The notes: generated by a model from the letters alone, not told the origin. Positions 12,217 through 23,878 are shown, numbered from the stretch's first letter. The stretch: 64,000 nt of DNA from Diaporthe sp. PMI_573 (GCA_021399435.1 JAJTUP010000006.1:1364001-1428000); one strand, 5' to 3'. Numbers and translations: made by a program.

Positions 12217-12603
12217 CTAGTTCGGTCGCAGAATCTTGTCTAGCGGCTTGATCTTCTCAGTCATGCGGGCGGCCGACTGAGCGCCTGTCTGGGTCTTCCG
12301 AAACCCAAGATCTTCTCGCTCGCCGCCGGGTGAAGTAAATCGCGCCATCGTGAAATCTGGGTCGTCGGGGACAGGCAGCTTTGGTCGCACACCAGGATTG
12401 TCTCTCGGCAATGCCTTTTTGCTACAGCAGAAGGGACGTGTTAAAATTCGAATTACAATCATACAGTACGCTCTGGGACGGAAACCGCCACGATACATGA
12501 AATGCCGTGTCGAAGACAAAGATCAAGCAATGGAGACCAGAATCGCCGAAACGTACTCAGGCCTAAAATTATGTACTGCTTGATTGGAAGAATTCTTGTC
12601 CAT
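12217..12603 (-). CDS. Small unknown protein (83 aa)
   Basis: Not recognised. Exons 12557-12603 and 12217-12421 are joined by a 135-nt intron (donor GTACGT, acceptor CTGTAG) in matching phase. This gives 83 aa, basic and Pro-rich, starting MDKNSSNQAV and ending KPLDKILRPN. The middle reads RPKLPVPDDPDF then FTSPGGEREDLGF. There is no signal peptide, membrane segment or Cys. An unspliced reading from ATG 12498 would give 93 aa instead. The ideal donor and clean phase favour the spliced form. It lies between the CE5 esterase and a long gene-poor stretch. Confidence 0.45.
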
Positions 12604-14820
12604 GCCGTTTGCCAAGGCTGGTGGTCAGAGTTGCTATTCACAGAGCCGCAACTTGGAGCAAGCGATGGCGACGGATTAAACACGGTGTGATCTCCAGTAC
12701 TTCGGAAGAAGTAGAAAGGGCAGAATGTACAGGTTAACAAGAAAATCGCGGATTGATAACCGTAAGGAAGCAGAGTAGAGGTTGTTGACGAAGAGGAGCA
12801 AGGCCAGATATTCCAGGGCGTAAAATGATCGGCACTTTAAATAGATCGACCCATCTTTGAGGACCCGGCATACTTCGATGATTGAATTCAAGTACTGGCA
12901 TTGGAATCGAGGCTTTACAATGATCTCAGAGAAAGCTTGCGGTTTGATGGGACGGACGGCACCACCACGGCCACAGTGCCACAGCGAATAGTTAGAACTA
13001 GACAGTCAGTATCCAGGCCCAAAACCCAACTGCTGCAACTAATGAGGAATGTACATTTCAACGCCATGGAACAGTCGGATATGTGTTCGGAAAAGCTCGT
13101 CATGTCATCCTGCGTCGGTGCATTGATGCTAAACATTTGACCACGAGGCGTGCCCTTGACGGCTACCTGCTTTCGATAGTTGGGATGCATTTTCTTGGAG
13201 CCTTGATGGCATTTCCAAAAGCCCATGCTGATTCCGAAAACGGGGTCGGTCACTGGATGTGCGCAAGTGAAATCGATTGTATAAACAATGCAGTATGACG
13301 TCGGCGCTCTCCACAGTTACCCGCGTGGAGATCGAGCTGCACGCGAGCCTCGCGACGAGGCCAGGCACTTGGTGGCGTCGTACGGGTTTCGACTGCTGTC
13401 ATCCTCTCGTGTCACAATGCCTTCGACTGGGACCCCATCGAAAGGATGCAATGACATCATGGGCAGTAGTGGAATTGGAAGAGGCAGGTCGGGACCTCTT
13501 TGCAGGGCAGCCAGAGTGCAACGGTGGACGGAAGCCTGCATGGGTAGAATATCGAAATAACACATGTCCCTGGAGGAAAACTCCACTCAGTACATAAAGA
13601 TTCCTCGTATGAGGGATGACGAGTGGGATGGTACCCCACCAGGAAATAGAATATAGTTAGTGGTTTGCAAACTGCGAACCGAGTTGTTGTCTCTCTCGGC
13701 GTATCCGCGATAACTCGTGTCACACTCTGTCGCCCAGCACTGTCAACAGACCTGCACCTCGACATATAGATTAGCTTTCGGTAGATTCCGTCAAAAGATG
13801 CAACTCCAAGCCACTGATGTGTTCATGCCTCATTATTGACCTAGTCCCCTCCTCTACGCGATGTTGTGCATCCCATGCTAGGTGGGGACCCGTTTCATCT
13901 GACGGCGTCCGAAGTTACGGAGGCTCTTAGCACAGCACCACTTATTTGCTAAAGCTATTCGTCACACTGACAAAAATGTGACATTGATTTACTTGAAGAT
14001 ATGTCCGACGTGCTTATCGCCAGGGCGGATGCATCGCATCAATGATGGCTTGAGCGGGTTCATCCTATGTTCATTGTGTTTCCAGGCTTTTAGGTTGACT
14101 CAGGATGCGGCAGCCGGACTGGAAACCAACTTCGACAGGAGGGCACCTGCTGGAGTACTCATCCATTGCGTCGAGAGATTGAGAAGCAATTGGATAAGAC
14201 ATCTACATTCGCCGCTTTGAGCTCATGTTACAGATTTTCTTGCCAGCTTGGAGAGTTCAAGAAGGGACTGCTAAAGTACGAGAGAAATTCAAAACTTTGG
14301 GAAACACTGGCGGATCACAAGGCTATCTGACACGAAGCGAGTCTGAAGAGCGAGGTGGGTGGGAGGGAAAGAAAAGAAGAAGGCAGCTGTCTTCCTTCAC
14401 GAACAAACCCCAGAGTCGAGGGAGTGCCTTTGAGACAACAGCCCGATTCCGACACAAGGTACACTCATTTCATTTGCAACACGCCCAGCAGACACGCCGC
14501 TGCGAGCAACCACGTCTGTAGCATCGAACAGGGGAAGTGGCCGGTGCATTCAAACAGAAGGTGCGCTCTGTGCCTCTGCCACAATCAGACCTCGGGGGTT
14601 GTACGTAGCCATACGCACGCCCACTTCAAAAACAAACATCACACAATTCACACGACCCAGTCGTCCATTCCACAACACCTCGCCTCTAATTGGCACCCCT
14701 CATGCGCGATCATTTCGCATGTGTGCGCTGCTGCCTCATTGTTCCGAAGACGCGTACAAGCCAGATCAGATTCAAGCTCGTGACCTACCAGCCGGGCGAT
14801 TTCCACTCCTAACGTCGAAT
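12604..14820. other. Gene-poor stretch
   Basis: 2.2 kb with many short open frames on both strands but no protein-like composition or splice-supported structure. The last 250 bp, rich in CAC/ACA, look like a 5' leader for the acetyltransferase. Confidence 0.4.
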
Positions 14821-15475
14821 ATGGTGGACAAATTCTGCTTTCCCTCGGGAAAGCTGTCCAATGAGCTCGTGGAGCTGACGCCGTTTTCGGTAGGTCAGCA
14901 ACCCCGTCCTGGGCGTCAGATGTGGCCGCTGACGAGGCGTGTAGCTGCCAACACATGCTCGAGACCTCTACGAACGCTCAAAGGGCCATCCAGAGCTGTA
15001 TGCACAGTACCCACAGGGCCCATACGACAACTATGAAAGCTTCATAGCGTCGTTTGCCTGCGGTCTCCTTGCCCAAAACAATGAAACCCTGGCATTTACC
15101 ATTATCGACAAGACGAAGAACTTCCTGGCTGGTGTCACAGCTTTCGTGGATGCCGATCCTGTGGGGCGATCCGTCACAATTGGAACATTGTTCATTCTAC
15201 CGCCGTACCAGCGAACACATATCGCAACCAACACCATCGGCCTAATGCTCCAGTATGCACTCACTCCGCACTCTGATGGTGGATTGGGGTTGATCCAAGT
15301 GAAGTGGAGACTATGTTCGCTCCACAAAGGCTATGCCAGGGTCGCTGAGAGAATGGGGTTCAAGTATGAAGGAACAGAGAGGTGGTTCCGGCTGATCAAA
15401 AACGGGGTCGCTCGAGGCAAAGTGGGCAATGGGAGGTCCCCACCTCCCAGCAGCGAGGAGGGGGATGTGTGGTAG
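14821..15475 (+). CDS. GNAT-family N-acetyltransferase, C-terminus cut by TAG
   Basis: GCN5-related N-acetyltransferase of the RimJ/RimL-like (Acetyltransf_3) type, using acetyl-CoA on an unknown small molecule or protein. Exons 14821-14889 and 14945-15475 give 199 aa (donor GTAGGT, acceptor GTGTAG). Typical blocks are KLSNELVELTPFS at the N-terminus, GTLFILPPYQRTHIATNTIG (strand 4 and CoA loop) and YARVAERMGFKYEGTERWFR (strand 5). The gene reads into an in-frame TAG at 15473-15475. The same frame then continues for 26 codons to a TGA at 15554-15556, and that tail contains SMCWDD, the usual C-terminal signature of this family. The ancestral gene therefore probably ended near 15556. An intron removing the TAG would need a poor donor (GTGGGC). 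Confidence 0.8.
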
Positions 15476-16356
15476 GATAGGACGACCAATTCTATGTGCT
15501 GGGATGACTTGGGTTGGAGGCAGCCGTTTGAGCACCCTGGCCGCGATGATGGTTGATGCGGACGGCGGCGTAATCATTGCTCCATTCGATGGTCGGATGG
15601 TACAACTCCACGGATGCCGAACGGTGTAAAACTATTGGTTGTTCACCGAGCTTGGAACACCACTGAGCTCCTCTCGGCTTCAAGCTGCAAGCAAAGAACT
15701 CGAGGGGGCCGACCTGTATTTCCAGTCCTGTTGCTACGATTGGCAAGCAACACTCAGTCTTCATATGGCCTTTTGTCTTCAAATGGCTTTTCCTCCCTTT
15801 ACAGTATTATCGGAGGATTATACGGCAACCTTCTGTGATTTCTGAGGGCTAATTAGGAAGTTGTCTTGTATGTCAGCATGCCAATAACATCAAAAGGTAC
15901 CTTGCTCTCATCCATCCATATCACGGGACTTCCCCAAGTAAAACTGCTGAATGTATTACCATTTCGAGATTGTACCCTAGAACAAATTTTCCAGCAGGTG
16001 ATGTTTAAGTCACACTCAATCACTGTGGTCCATGACTACAAGACTCTACTCATAACAACAACCACAGGGTATACTACCTGTTTTGCATACGTAGAGTCGG
16101 TGGCGTAACACATTGAGCCTTAGAGGACAGTTATCAAAGCCTTCAAGTGAGTAGAAAGAAGTCTATAAATGTCAAAAATATGTAAGTGTAGAAATTAAAT
16201 ACAGCCCATCTTTCCCCCTAATGCCCCGAGAATGAAACATGCGCCGCACAACAGATCAAAGTTCTAGAATTGCTTCGCAGCCCACGCATCTATACCTGCA
16301 CGAAATGACCGCTGGAAAAATGAACACCCTCAAATCTACCAATCGCCTGGTCCCAA
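15476..16356. other. Intergenic; start holds the cut-off GNAT tail
   Basis: 15476-15556 is the out-of-translation tail of the acetyltransferase. The rest is AT-rich, with no gene seen. Confidence 0.5.
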
Positions 16357-16911
16357 TTAGAAGCCGCCGTTGGGGTTTGGGTTAGGAATGACAGCGCCTC
16401 CCTGAACCACCGGAGGGACGACTGAAGTGCCCGTTTTGGCGGCCAGAGCCTTGTGGGCGGCCAGGGTGTTGGGTCCGTCGAAGTTCTGGTTGATGACGCC
16501 AGTCATTCCGTTCTGGCAGTGGTTGCCCGTAGTCTGGGCACAATAGTACCAGATGGGAGTCTTGTCCTTGACGACGATCTGGAAGACGTTGGGGGCCTGT
16601 GGGCCCTCTGTGGGCTGGAAGCCGCTGAAGAAGGGCTGGGCGAGGGAGGCGTCCGGGACGCAGGGCTGGCCGAAGGAGGACTGGGCGACCGAGTGGTTCT
16701 TGGGAAGGAAGTGCCACTCGACGATGTCTCCGATCTCGGCGACGACGTTTTCTGGGTCGAAGAGGAGGGCGCCTCCGCGGCCGGCGACGACTGAGTGGGT
16801 GACGCCGGTGAGAGCGGTTGTCTTGTCCGGGCTTGAGGATGTAGTTGTGGTTGGCAGAGCGGTGACAGCAGCCGCAGCGGCAAGGATAGTGATCAGATTC
16901 TGGGCGAACAT
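16357..16911 (-). CDS. Secreted cupredoxin-fold extracellular protein
   Basis: Single-exon secreted blue-copper-like protein of 184 aa, of the type common in plant-associated ascomycetes ('extracellular serine-rich protein'). Residues 1-19 (NLITILAAAAAVTALP) form the signal peptide, followed by a short Thr/Ser-rich linker. The cupredoxin domain includes VAEIGDIVEWHFLPKNHSV, then FGQPC and the ligand loop IWYYCAQTTGNHCQNGMTGV with Cys, His and Met placed as in type-1 copper sites. The C-terminal tail is Gly/Pro/Asn-rich and lacks an obvious GPI signal. The exact role (wall association, copper handling or effector) cannot be told from the sequence. Confidence 0.88.
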   Translation of the reverse strand: MFAQNLITILAAAAAVTALPTTTTSSSPDKTTALTGVTHSVVAGRGGALLFDPENVVAEIGDIVEWHFLPKNHSVAQSSFGQPCVPDASLAQPFFSGFQPTEGPQAPNVFQIVVKDKTPIWYYCAQTTGNHCQNGMTGVINQNFDGPNTLAAHKALAAKTGTSVVPPVVQGGAVIPNPNPNGGF

Positions 16912-18082
16912 TTTGACGGAATAAATTCTCGAGTTGGAGTGTTTTTGGGAATTTTAATTAAATATAATTAGAATGAAGAGATTCAAACGTGTTTGTGGTT
17001 CAGAAAGATGCGGTTGCAGTGTTGGTTGAGGATGGTGATGATGATCAGAAACTCACCTTGTTATGGGGCACACATGGCTCTTTTATAATATCATCAACTC
17101 ATCCAAGATCATGTAAACAAAGACACAGGAATCACCCACATCGCAACTCAGCCATTGCTTCCGGAGTCCCGTGGCCGTGGCCGCACGGGTACTGAGTCTT
17201 CCGATCAGCAACGCCGTAGGGCTGAGGCTGAGTGCGGGAACTTTAGACAGCTACTGCGCCTCACCTGTCATCCCAACAACCGCCTACTTCCCGAGGCCGG
17301 GCCAAATTGTTTGCGGCTAAAGTCTATTTCTGGGATGAACGCCAAGTACTTCGGTCTTACAGCTCTTAGCGCCTTAAGCGCGGCCGCTTTGCTGAGCCGT
17401 CCTAGGGCGTCGGCAGTCGTCTTTCCGGACTGCGCTTTAGGCGCAGACGCGCAGACGCGCAGACGCCATCACTTGGCTTTCCGTAAGCAGGCTGCGCTGC
17501 TCATTTTTCCACTTGGCAGCGGCCGCTAGGTCACGAGGACGATGAGCTGGATTATCATATTCATGCATGCGCTCGATGGTGAATTTTCTAGATGACAAAA
17601 GCATGTGCTAATATAGTCTCACTGCAATAATGCAGGGCGTAGAGCTGATCGGAGAATGCCGCTGATATTGGTTTCTGGCACACACAATCTTCCGTGTTTC
17701 CATACCACGTGGAAGCTCAGGTTTAAAGTGACTTCCTAAATGATACTTTTAGTGATGCCCTGTGAAGCCTAATCGTATGGAGCATATTTCAGTTGAATCG
17801 TGTGTCAAGATGGGGTGGGCTGACCCGAGTATTGTCAGCATAACCGCTCAATGTCAGCCCAGCCGCAAAGCCAAGCGGAACTCCAGCATTTGCAGTCAGT
17901 AATCCGTCATTTGAGGTCAGGGCCAGAGTCAAAAAGTGTCAGTCTGTTATCTCAGGGCAGGTAATCTGCTGTGGTGGACGGTAATATTGCCTTTGGAATT
18001 TTCTGTTTAAGCCATAACTATTGTGCTCCTAAACAAAAGCTCAGTCCAACTTTTTCGTCTTGACACAAATTGTGGAAAGAAA
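16912..18082. other. Intergenic between divergent cupredoxin and methyltransferase
   Basis: 1.2 kb. GC-rich island at 17370-17530 containing NotI-like palindromes and three copies of the 8-mer GCAGACGC at 17443-17466. A 64-codon frame at 17335-17529 with a signal-like start is considered under rejected items. Confidence 0.45.
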
Positions 18083-18964
18083 ATGTCTTCCTTTTGGCAC
18101 TCTGTGCCAGGTGCCACCATGGGCCATTGGTTAGCAGATGCCAGCACCCGATCAACCGCGGCAGGGACAGCAATCTACGAGCCGCTCGTCCTTGGCTTTA
18201 TCTACGACAATCTGGTCCTGAAGCTCTACTGTAGCTTTGTGTGGAGGTGTCCCGCCGTCGTGTTGGAGCATCTCTACCGGATCATGATCAACGGTGCGAA
18301 ACAGCGCCGAGAGTCCAAAAAACGAGGGACCCAGGCTCAAGTCAGAATATTGGACATCGGCGTAGCCACTGGCTACTTCATGGCCAAGACTGAGCTTCCC
18401 GAGAACACTTGGGTCACGCTGTTCGATTTGAATCCAAACTGTCTGGAATATGCCTCCACGAGGTGTCGACAAGCCCACGTTGACGTGGTCAACCTTGACG
18501 TCGAGGCTGTCCGTGGGGACTTCCTGGCATCGAGATCCGACTCATCTTCCATACACAACTTGCTCGACCCCGCAAGACCAGATGGCAAAAAATACGATAT
18601 CATATTCACGAACTTTCTCTTACACTGTCTTCCGGGGCCTCCGAAGCGTAAAGCCAAGGCTTTGGCTGAGCTGTCCCATCTGGTCGAGCCGTCCTCCGGG
18701 GTCCTTTGTGGTACGACAATATTGGGAACGCATTCCAGTGAAGCAAGCCATTCCTGGCTCGGTCGATCCATTCTCTTCTGGCACAACTTGCTAGGATGGT
18801 TCGACAACGAGAGAGACAACAGACTAGATTTCGTCCAAGCATTGGAAGGGGCTTTTGAGACTGTCTCTTATCAAGTCATCGGTGCAGTGCTATTTTATGA
18901 GGCGAGGTGTCCCCTGCACAAGGATAAGGTGGGGTCTGTCCAGCCAGGCCATGATGCTATGTGA
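18083..18964 (+). CDS. Class I SAM-dependent methyltransferase
   Basis: Soluble methyltransferase of 293 aa, single exon. The SAM-binding motif I is VRILDIGVATGYF at about residue 88. It is followed by an acidic residue in VTLFDLNPNCLEYA and by motif II/III-like sequence KYDIIFTNFLLHCLPG with VLCGTTILGTH. The start is the ATG at 18083 (MSSFWHSV); the open frame extends upstream only from a GTG. No neighbouring biosynthetic gene indicates the substrate, and no membrane segment or targeting signal is clear. Substrate unknown. Confidence 0.8.
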   Translation: MSSFWHSVPGATMGHWLADASTRSTAAGTAIYEPLVLGFIYDNLVLKLYCSFVWRCPAVVLEHLYRIMINGAKQRRESKKRGTQAQVRILDIGVATGYFMAKTELPENTWVTLFDLNPNCLEYASTRCRQAHVDVVNLDVEAVRGDFLASRSDSSSIHNLLDPARPDGKKYDIIFTNFLLHCLPGPPKRKAKALAELSHLVEPSSGVLCGTTILGTHSSEASHSWLGRSILFWHNLLGWFDNERDNRLDFVQALEGAFETVSYQVIGAVLFYEARCPLHKDKVGSVQPGHDAM

Positions 18965-20582
18965 AGTATTCAACTGGGTGAACACAACCGGACGCGGACC
19001 AGACAAGGGAGACTGAAACCAAGGACTGGCTGTCTTACTGCAGACGATAGAACGAAGCAACTAGATTTATTTACTCGTCTGCCTCCCATCATCAGCTGAT
19101 GGGAGAAGACAAAACCTGATGTCTTATCCACATGGACGTCTACAGTCCACTTGGAAGAGTCAACATCTTGGCAAGGACGCTTCTCGCCTATGGCGGGTAT
19201 CAATATATTTTGAACTCTATTCGTTGCGCGAGTCGACGTTTATGCGCCTATTCTGATCATCTCGAATTTGGTGGGGAGCGGTGTAGCGTTATTCGACTCC
19301 TGACGCATGACTCTGTCGTCGGTGAAGAACGATTCGTTGTCTAGTATTAAGACGGGTCACACGCTTCCATTCTCAGTCTCCTCATCAGGGGTTAACTGGA
19401 TTTTATTTCCTTTTGATCACCTCCAGAGAAAAATATGTCGACCTTTTGCCCCTTTACCGCACCTGTCGTCACGCCTCCGTTTTCGTGGCGTGAATCATCC
19501 GCATCAATGTCTTTCGGCGCCGACGTCTATTACCTCGCTTCACTCTGGGGAATTTCGTTACCCCGTGGAGAGCACTATTCACAAAATGACGATCAGCATC
19601 TCGAGAAACCGAAAGAGGAAACCCAGAAAGGCTACAAACGCGGCCTTGGGAAACTATTACGACGCGCAACAGCGGCAACATTTCGATACGCACAGAAAGA
19701 CTCGTATCGCCGCCACAAAGACAATACATACATTGTGCTACAAGACCTGACGGATGACGGATATCTCGAAGAGACACGGATGTCAACAGGATCCAACCCT
19801 GACTCCGTCATCTCTACCAGCTTCAGATCGAGCTTGAGCATGAAGGCGGAACGCATCATACGCCGAAGACGAAGATAGGTGAAGCGGAGTGGGCTTCTAC
19901 TGGGAAGACTCAGCAACAACATTTTCCGGATTCTCGTCTGGCGCTAGGCGATTGCACTTATATGGAGAGTCAATATCGGCAGCAATGATTCGCCTCTTGA
20001 CAGAGACAATTTGGATATCTTGGAATATCGACTATTGAGGCAGCGAATGGAAAGTTGGCAACAATTCATAATGGGCATAAGGGTACATGGGCAGTCATGA
20101 TGAGAGACGATGAATGAATTTATACACATGGACGGACATAGACTATAATGAAATGATCGGCACTTTAGGAGGATTGACCTTCATCAGACTATTTGAGTCA
20201 TTTTACATCAACTGGCGATTTCTATTTCATTCTGTAGTGATATGGCAGTAAACATAGTTATTCTGCGCTCCAGCTTAGGTTGTATCCGTAAATAGTTTTT
20301 AGACGGGTTCGAATCGAAATCCTCCTCCACAGCTATCAATGTCTGAACTTCGTAATATAATGGGGATTAATTAGAGCAATTGTAATCGGCCCCAATGCAG
20401 AAGCACACACATCCCGTGTGACGACCCATGTGGTGATCTGACAATAGAAGCTCGATCAACGACCTTTCAGTTATGAGAGTTGCAACGTGCTCCGGAACGC
20501 CTCGCTTGTCCATTTGATCATCCAAGCAATTACCCATGCCAGCAAGCGATCAGACAAACCATCCAAATCAAAAGTCTTCCAA
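18965..20582. other. Intergenic, with one weak coding candidate
   Basis: 1.6 kb downstream of the methyltransferase. The only ATG-initiated frame of note is 19435-19878 (147 codons, listed separately at low confidence). The remainder is AT-rich, with no RNA gene seen. Confidence 0.4.
19435..19878 (+). CDS. Doubtful hypothetical protein (147 aa)
   Basis: ATG-initiated uninterrupted frame ending in an Arg run (IIRRRRR). It is very basic in the middle (KEETQKGYKRGLGKLLRRAT) and then Ser/Thr-rich. No domain, signal peptide or homologue is recognised, and the opposite strand is also partly open, so it may be chance. Confidence 0.2.
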   Translation: MSTFCPFTAPVVTPPFSWRESSASMSFGADVYYLASLWGISLPRGEHYSQNDDQHLEKPKEETQKGYKRGLGKLLRRATAATFRYAQKDSYRRHKDNTYIVLQDLTDDGYLEETRMSTGSNPDSVISTSFRSSLSMKAERIIRRRRR

Positions 20583-21519
20583 TTAGTGCCTGGGCTTCTG
20601 GCTCCACTGGCCGTCATACTGGTGGTCTCCAGGCAACTCCACCGGCACCTCCCCATCATTTCCCATCTCATTCGCGCGGTTGTCCCCCGGTGCCTCATGA
20701 ACGTCCTGCATGGCCTGCATTTCGTGTGACTGCTGCTGCGACTTGCGCATACTGATCAGATATGCCTCGCCATCCTCTTCCTCCTTCCTGGCCCCGGCGG
20801 ACCCCGCACCGGCAGCATCTCGCATCCCGGATTCCTCTATCTCTCTTTTGAGTTCCCTCTTCCTCTCCCGCTGCTTGGGTCGGAACCAGAAGAAGTAGGC
20901 TGACACGGCTGCTATAATCCCGAGCCCACAGACGCTGCCGACTACCGCCCCGGCGATGGCACCATCCGAAACGCGGTGGGAGGTCGTGATAGCCGCTGCT
21001 GCTGATGCCGAGGTTGCTGAAGAGGCTGAGGCTGTCGAAGAGGTTGCAGATGAGACATCGGTTGTGCTGAGGGGAGTGCACATGTCTATGCTGTAATAGA
21101 CCCATGTTGTATTGTAGCACCTCGAGATATAAGCTATCTCCGCCTCACCTGAGCATATGTCCTCGGTGCTGTCACTTTGATATATTGTTGCTGCAATGTT
21201 GGGTCAGCATGCGGAACATGTCGTCTGCGACTGACCCCCCGAGCCGCAGAGACTGGAAGGCACACAGGATGGCAGGATTGAGGGGGAGGGACACACGTGT
21301 GCAGCCTTCGTCGAGGACAGTGAACATGAAACCCTGGTATGTTGAATCAGCCACTCCGGCGATGTTCGTACAGAAGCCATCCGGATAGCCATTCTCCCCC
21401 GCAATGCGAGTCTGTGACTTCTGGCAGTTCGCGTCCGAAAAAGTGGTCAGACTGGATGCAACCGTGCCAGCGGCGCTGTAAAGCAGCAGGCACAGTGCGG
21501 TGGGCAGTTGAGACAGCAT
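20583..21519 (-). CDS. Single-pass type I cell-surface protein with Ser/Thr-Ala stalk
   Basis: Fungal cell-surface membrane protein of unknown role. Exons 21236-21519 and 20583-21174 give 291 aa, with an intron from GTCAGT to a CAAAG acceptor chosen by phase. Order of parts: signal peptide (LPTALCLLLYSAAGTVAS); Cys-containing ectodomain with TFSDANCQK, FCTNIAG, CTRVSLPLNPAILC and RCYNTTWVYYSIDMC; a Ser/Ala/Thr stalk of about 35 residues; one membrane helix (GAVVGSVCGLGIIAAVSAYF); then a basic stop-transfer (RPKQRERKRELKR) and an acidic/Gln-rich cytosolic tail. The layout resembles wall-stress sensor-like proteins but no WSC domain is seen. The ectodomain Cys pattern runs through the exon junction, supporting the splice. 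Confidence 0.72.
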
Positions 21520-23523
21520 GTTGACCCGGGCGATGCAGCGGTAAGCCCTAAAGGACTCCTAGATTCGCGGGACGGACCTCCAGGTAGTCATTGAAGGAAG
21601 GAGGGTATGTTTGGGAGGAAAATGAGGGTCAGAGAGAAATAGGTAGGGCAGAGGCACGGTTCGTTCTGGGGGCTGAACCCGGCCGAGGGGTCGCCGGGGT
21701 TCGCAGGAAAGGATGCTTGGCCTGCAGGTGTGACTATTCCGAACTCGTCGTCCCTGCGAGAGCGGGCACATGTGCGCTGCTACCAGCCTACGAGCCCTGT
21801 TGCCGGTCGACCATGTTCGCTCAGCCTCAGGCCAGGTCCGAAAGCTGAAGTCCTTGTCGTGGGTCTCGTGCCACAACAGGGAGGGCAAGACGGAGCAAGC
21901 CGTGTGTTTTGTTTTCCTTTGGCGTCCGGCTCCTGCGGCCAGGTGCCGGTTGGGGTTCTACACAGCACACCCAGGGCCTCACGGTGAGTGAGCCTCGTTG
22001 ATTGTGGGTTCGTCTCAGAACCCCAGTCCTTGGTGCTGTCTGTGAGGGTGCGGATCCGCTTCCCGGGAACACATCCCTGAAGAGCGAGGTTCGCCGCGGC
22101 CTAGTCGCTCAGCTTCATAAGGGCCCGGCGAATAAGGTGCTCGCAAGCACGGGCGGGACGAGGTTAAGCTGTGTGCGACCCCGGCCATCGCCAGCAATGG
22201 CGAACATGATGCCAAATCTTCAAATCTCCCAGCTCTTGGCGGAAGAACAGGGCCCCCCTTTCCGCTGGCGGGATCCGCCCGCCGGCCTCGATTGTGACCT
22301 GTGTTTGGGCAGCTGTTGTGGAACTTTGCGACTTGCTTTTCTTCTCAGATCTCGCTCATCAGCACGAGACCCGGCGGGCGAGATCATTTGGACCCTTGCC
22401 CATGAGGCTCAAAAGTGTGCGTTGACGTCGGTTGCGAATCCCTCTGCCTTCTGCCGTCGAGACGCAGGCCCTTAGGGGTTACAACGGCTGCCGTCGTTTC
22501 CTCCCACGCTTTCGTCTTGTCTTCTTCGCACTAGCTGGACGTTCATTAGCGGGCCTGGCGGGCCGCTAGACACTGCGGCCCGCGGTGTCTAACAAGTGCC
22601 GGTCGTGACGTCCTGGGGCCAGCTTGACCTAGGTAGGTACACTTCGGTGTGGTCTAGTGTGTAGTGTCGGACTACCGCAAGCCTTGCGATGCCTGTACCA
22701 GGAGGCATCCCCATGATAAAATAGGGGCGCGCTGGGAGGTCGGAGCTGTTGTAGCGAGTTCTCTTTCAAGTTGCAGCTACGAGGAATCAAGGCCCACTGC
22801 CACACGCCTCAGTTCCACACATTGGTGGCAACAGAACGCTGGCAAGGTTCATGATCATCGACTAGGTTGTTTCCAAGCACATTGATATGAGTCGCAAGCA
22901 TCCTTCCTCGTGGGCGTCTTTCAAGGCTACGGCTTTCGGAGACGACGCAGGATCCTTCGCAGATTCCCTCTGCTCGTCAAGTGCTTGACGTACAGTTTTG
23001 ACCCCCTCTAGTTCCCTCATCCCTATAATAGCTACTACTTCATGGGGACACTCAGTGGCCATGATACAATGCCACACTTGGTGCGGACAGCAACTTCCGC
23101 CAGTATTGAATCAGGACACATCTTCGTTGAGCTGGGGACGAGAAGCTATTAATGGGCAGTATGACATACGTGGCCCATTTTCAGCCTGAAATTGCTTTCG
23201 CGCGTTGTCCGGCACGCAACACCCATCCCCGACTCATTGAGGCCCATCATGTCGCTCTTGTGACCGAACGATGCAAGCCAACACAAAGCTGCACGAGGCC
23301 CGCTGCCCAGCGCAGTAAATGGTTGCCAATATTGGACCGAGAGGGGCATGGAAAGGGTGCCACCCTCGGCGACGCCAAATTTCTCAGATCAGACCCTAAT
23401 TTCAGCATGTACTTCCAAACACATCTACCTAGGTGCATAAATATGAGCCTGTATGCGGTCAATTGCAAGCAAGAGTCAAGGCCAACATTTCACGTCTAGG
23501 TGCACGGCGGTCCGACTTTGCCT

Positions 23524-23557
<34 letters not shown>

Positions 23558-23878
23558 AATGATTGAAGAGTTTTGAGACCGAGTCATAGTCAATATCGTA
23601 TATCCAAGGAAATCAATAAAATCTGATGAGTTTGGAAAGTGAGATGAAGGAGGAAACAGCGGAAAACACACGGGGGCTGCAACAAAATAACAATAAGGGA
23701 ACCAGTACCTCAACGCGCATGTGACATCCTCCCCAAGAGCAGGGTGTAGGAAATAGGAAAAGAAAATTCACAGGTCATGAGCTCATAATCCACTTCCAAC
23801 GTGAGACAACGTTCCAACGAACTGCTGCATAAGCCCGGGCCGAATTTGAATCAACGCTGTACCGCTTCCAAGCAAATT
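21520..23878. other. Gene-poor, GC-rich then AT-rich stretch
   Basis: 2.36 kb without a supportable gene. 21600-22650 is GC-rich with overlapping open frames on both strands, typical of non-coding GC-rich DNA. A T21-A12 homopolymer block lies at 23523-23555. Confidence 0.4.
23523..23555. repeat. T21 followed by A12 homopolymer block
   Basis: A run of 21 T directly followed by 12 A, forming a perfect 12-bp self-complementary core. It is prone to slippage and sequencing error. Confidence 0.95.

Noticed and set aside
15420..15475. Intron removing the GNAT TAG (GTGGGC...GGTAG)
   Set aside because: Poor donor, no clear branch point, and it would delete Gly/Pro loop sequence usual in the family; kept only as a low-probability alternative.
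17335..17529. 64-codon frame with signal-like start (NAKYFGLTALSALSAAALL) and VVFPDC, reminiscent of a GH3 beta-xylosidase N-terminus
   Set aside because: Only a few residues match. The rest is an Arg-rich product of the GC-rich 8-mer repeat, and no further GH3 sequence follows.
21600..22650. Several long overlapping open frames in GC-rich sequence
   Set aside because: Frames are open on both strands at once with no splice or domain support; typical of stop-poor GC-rich DNA.
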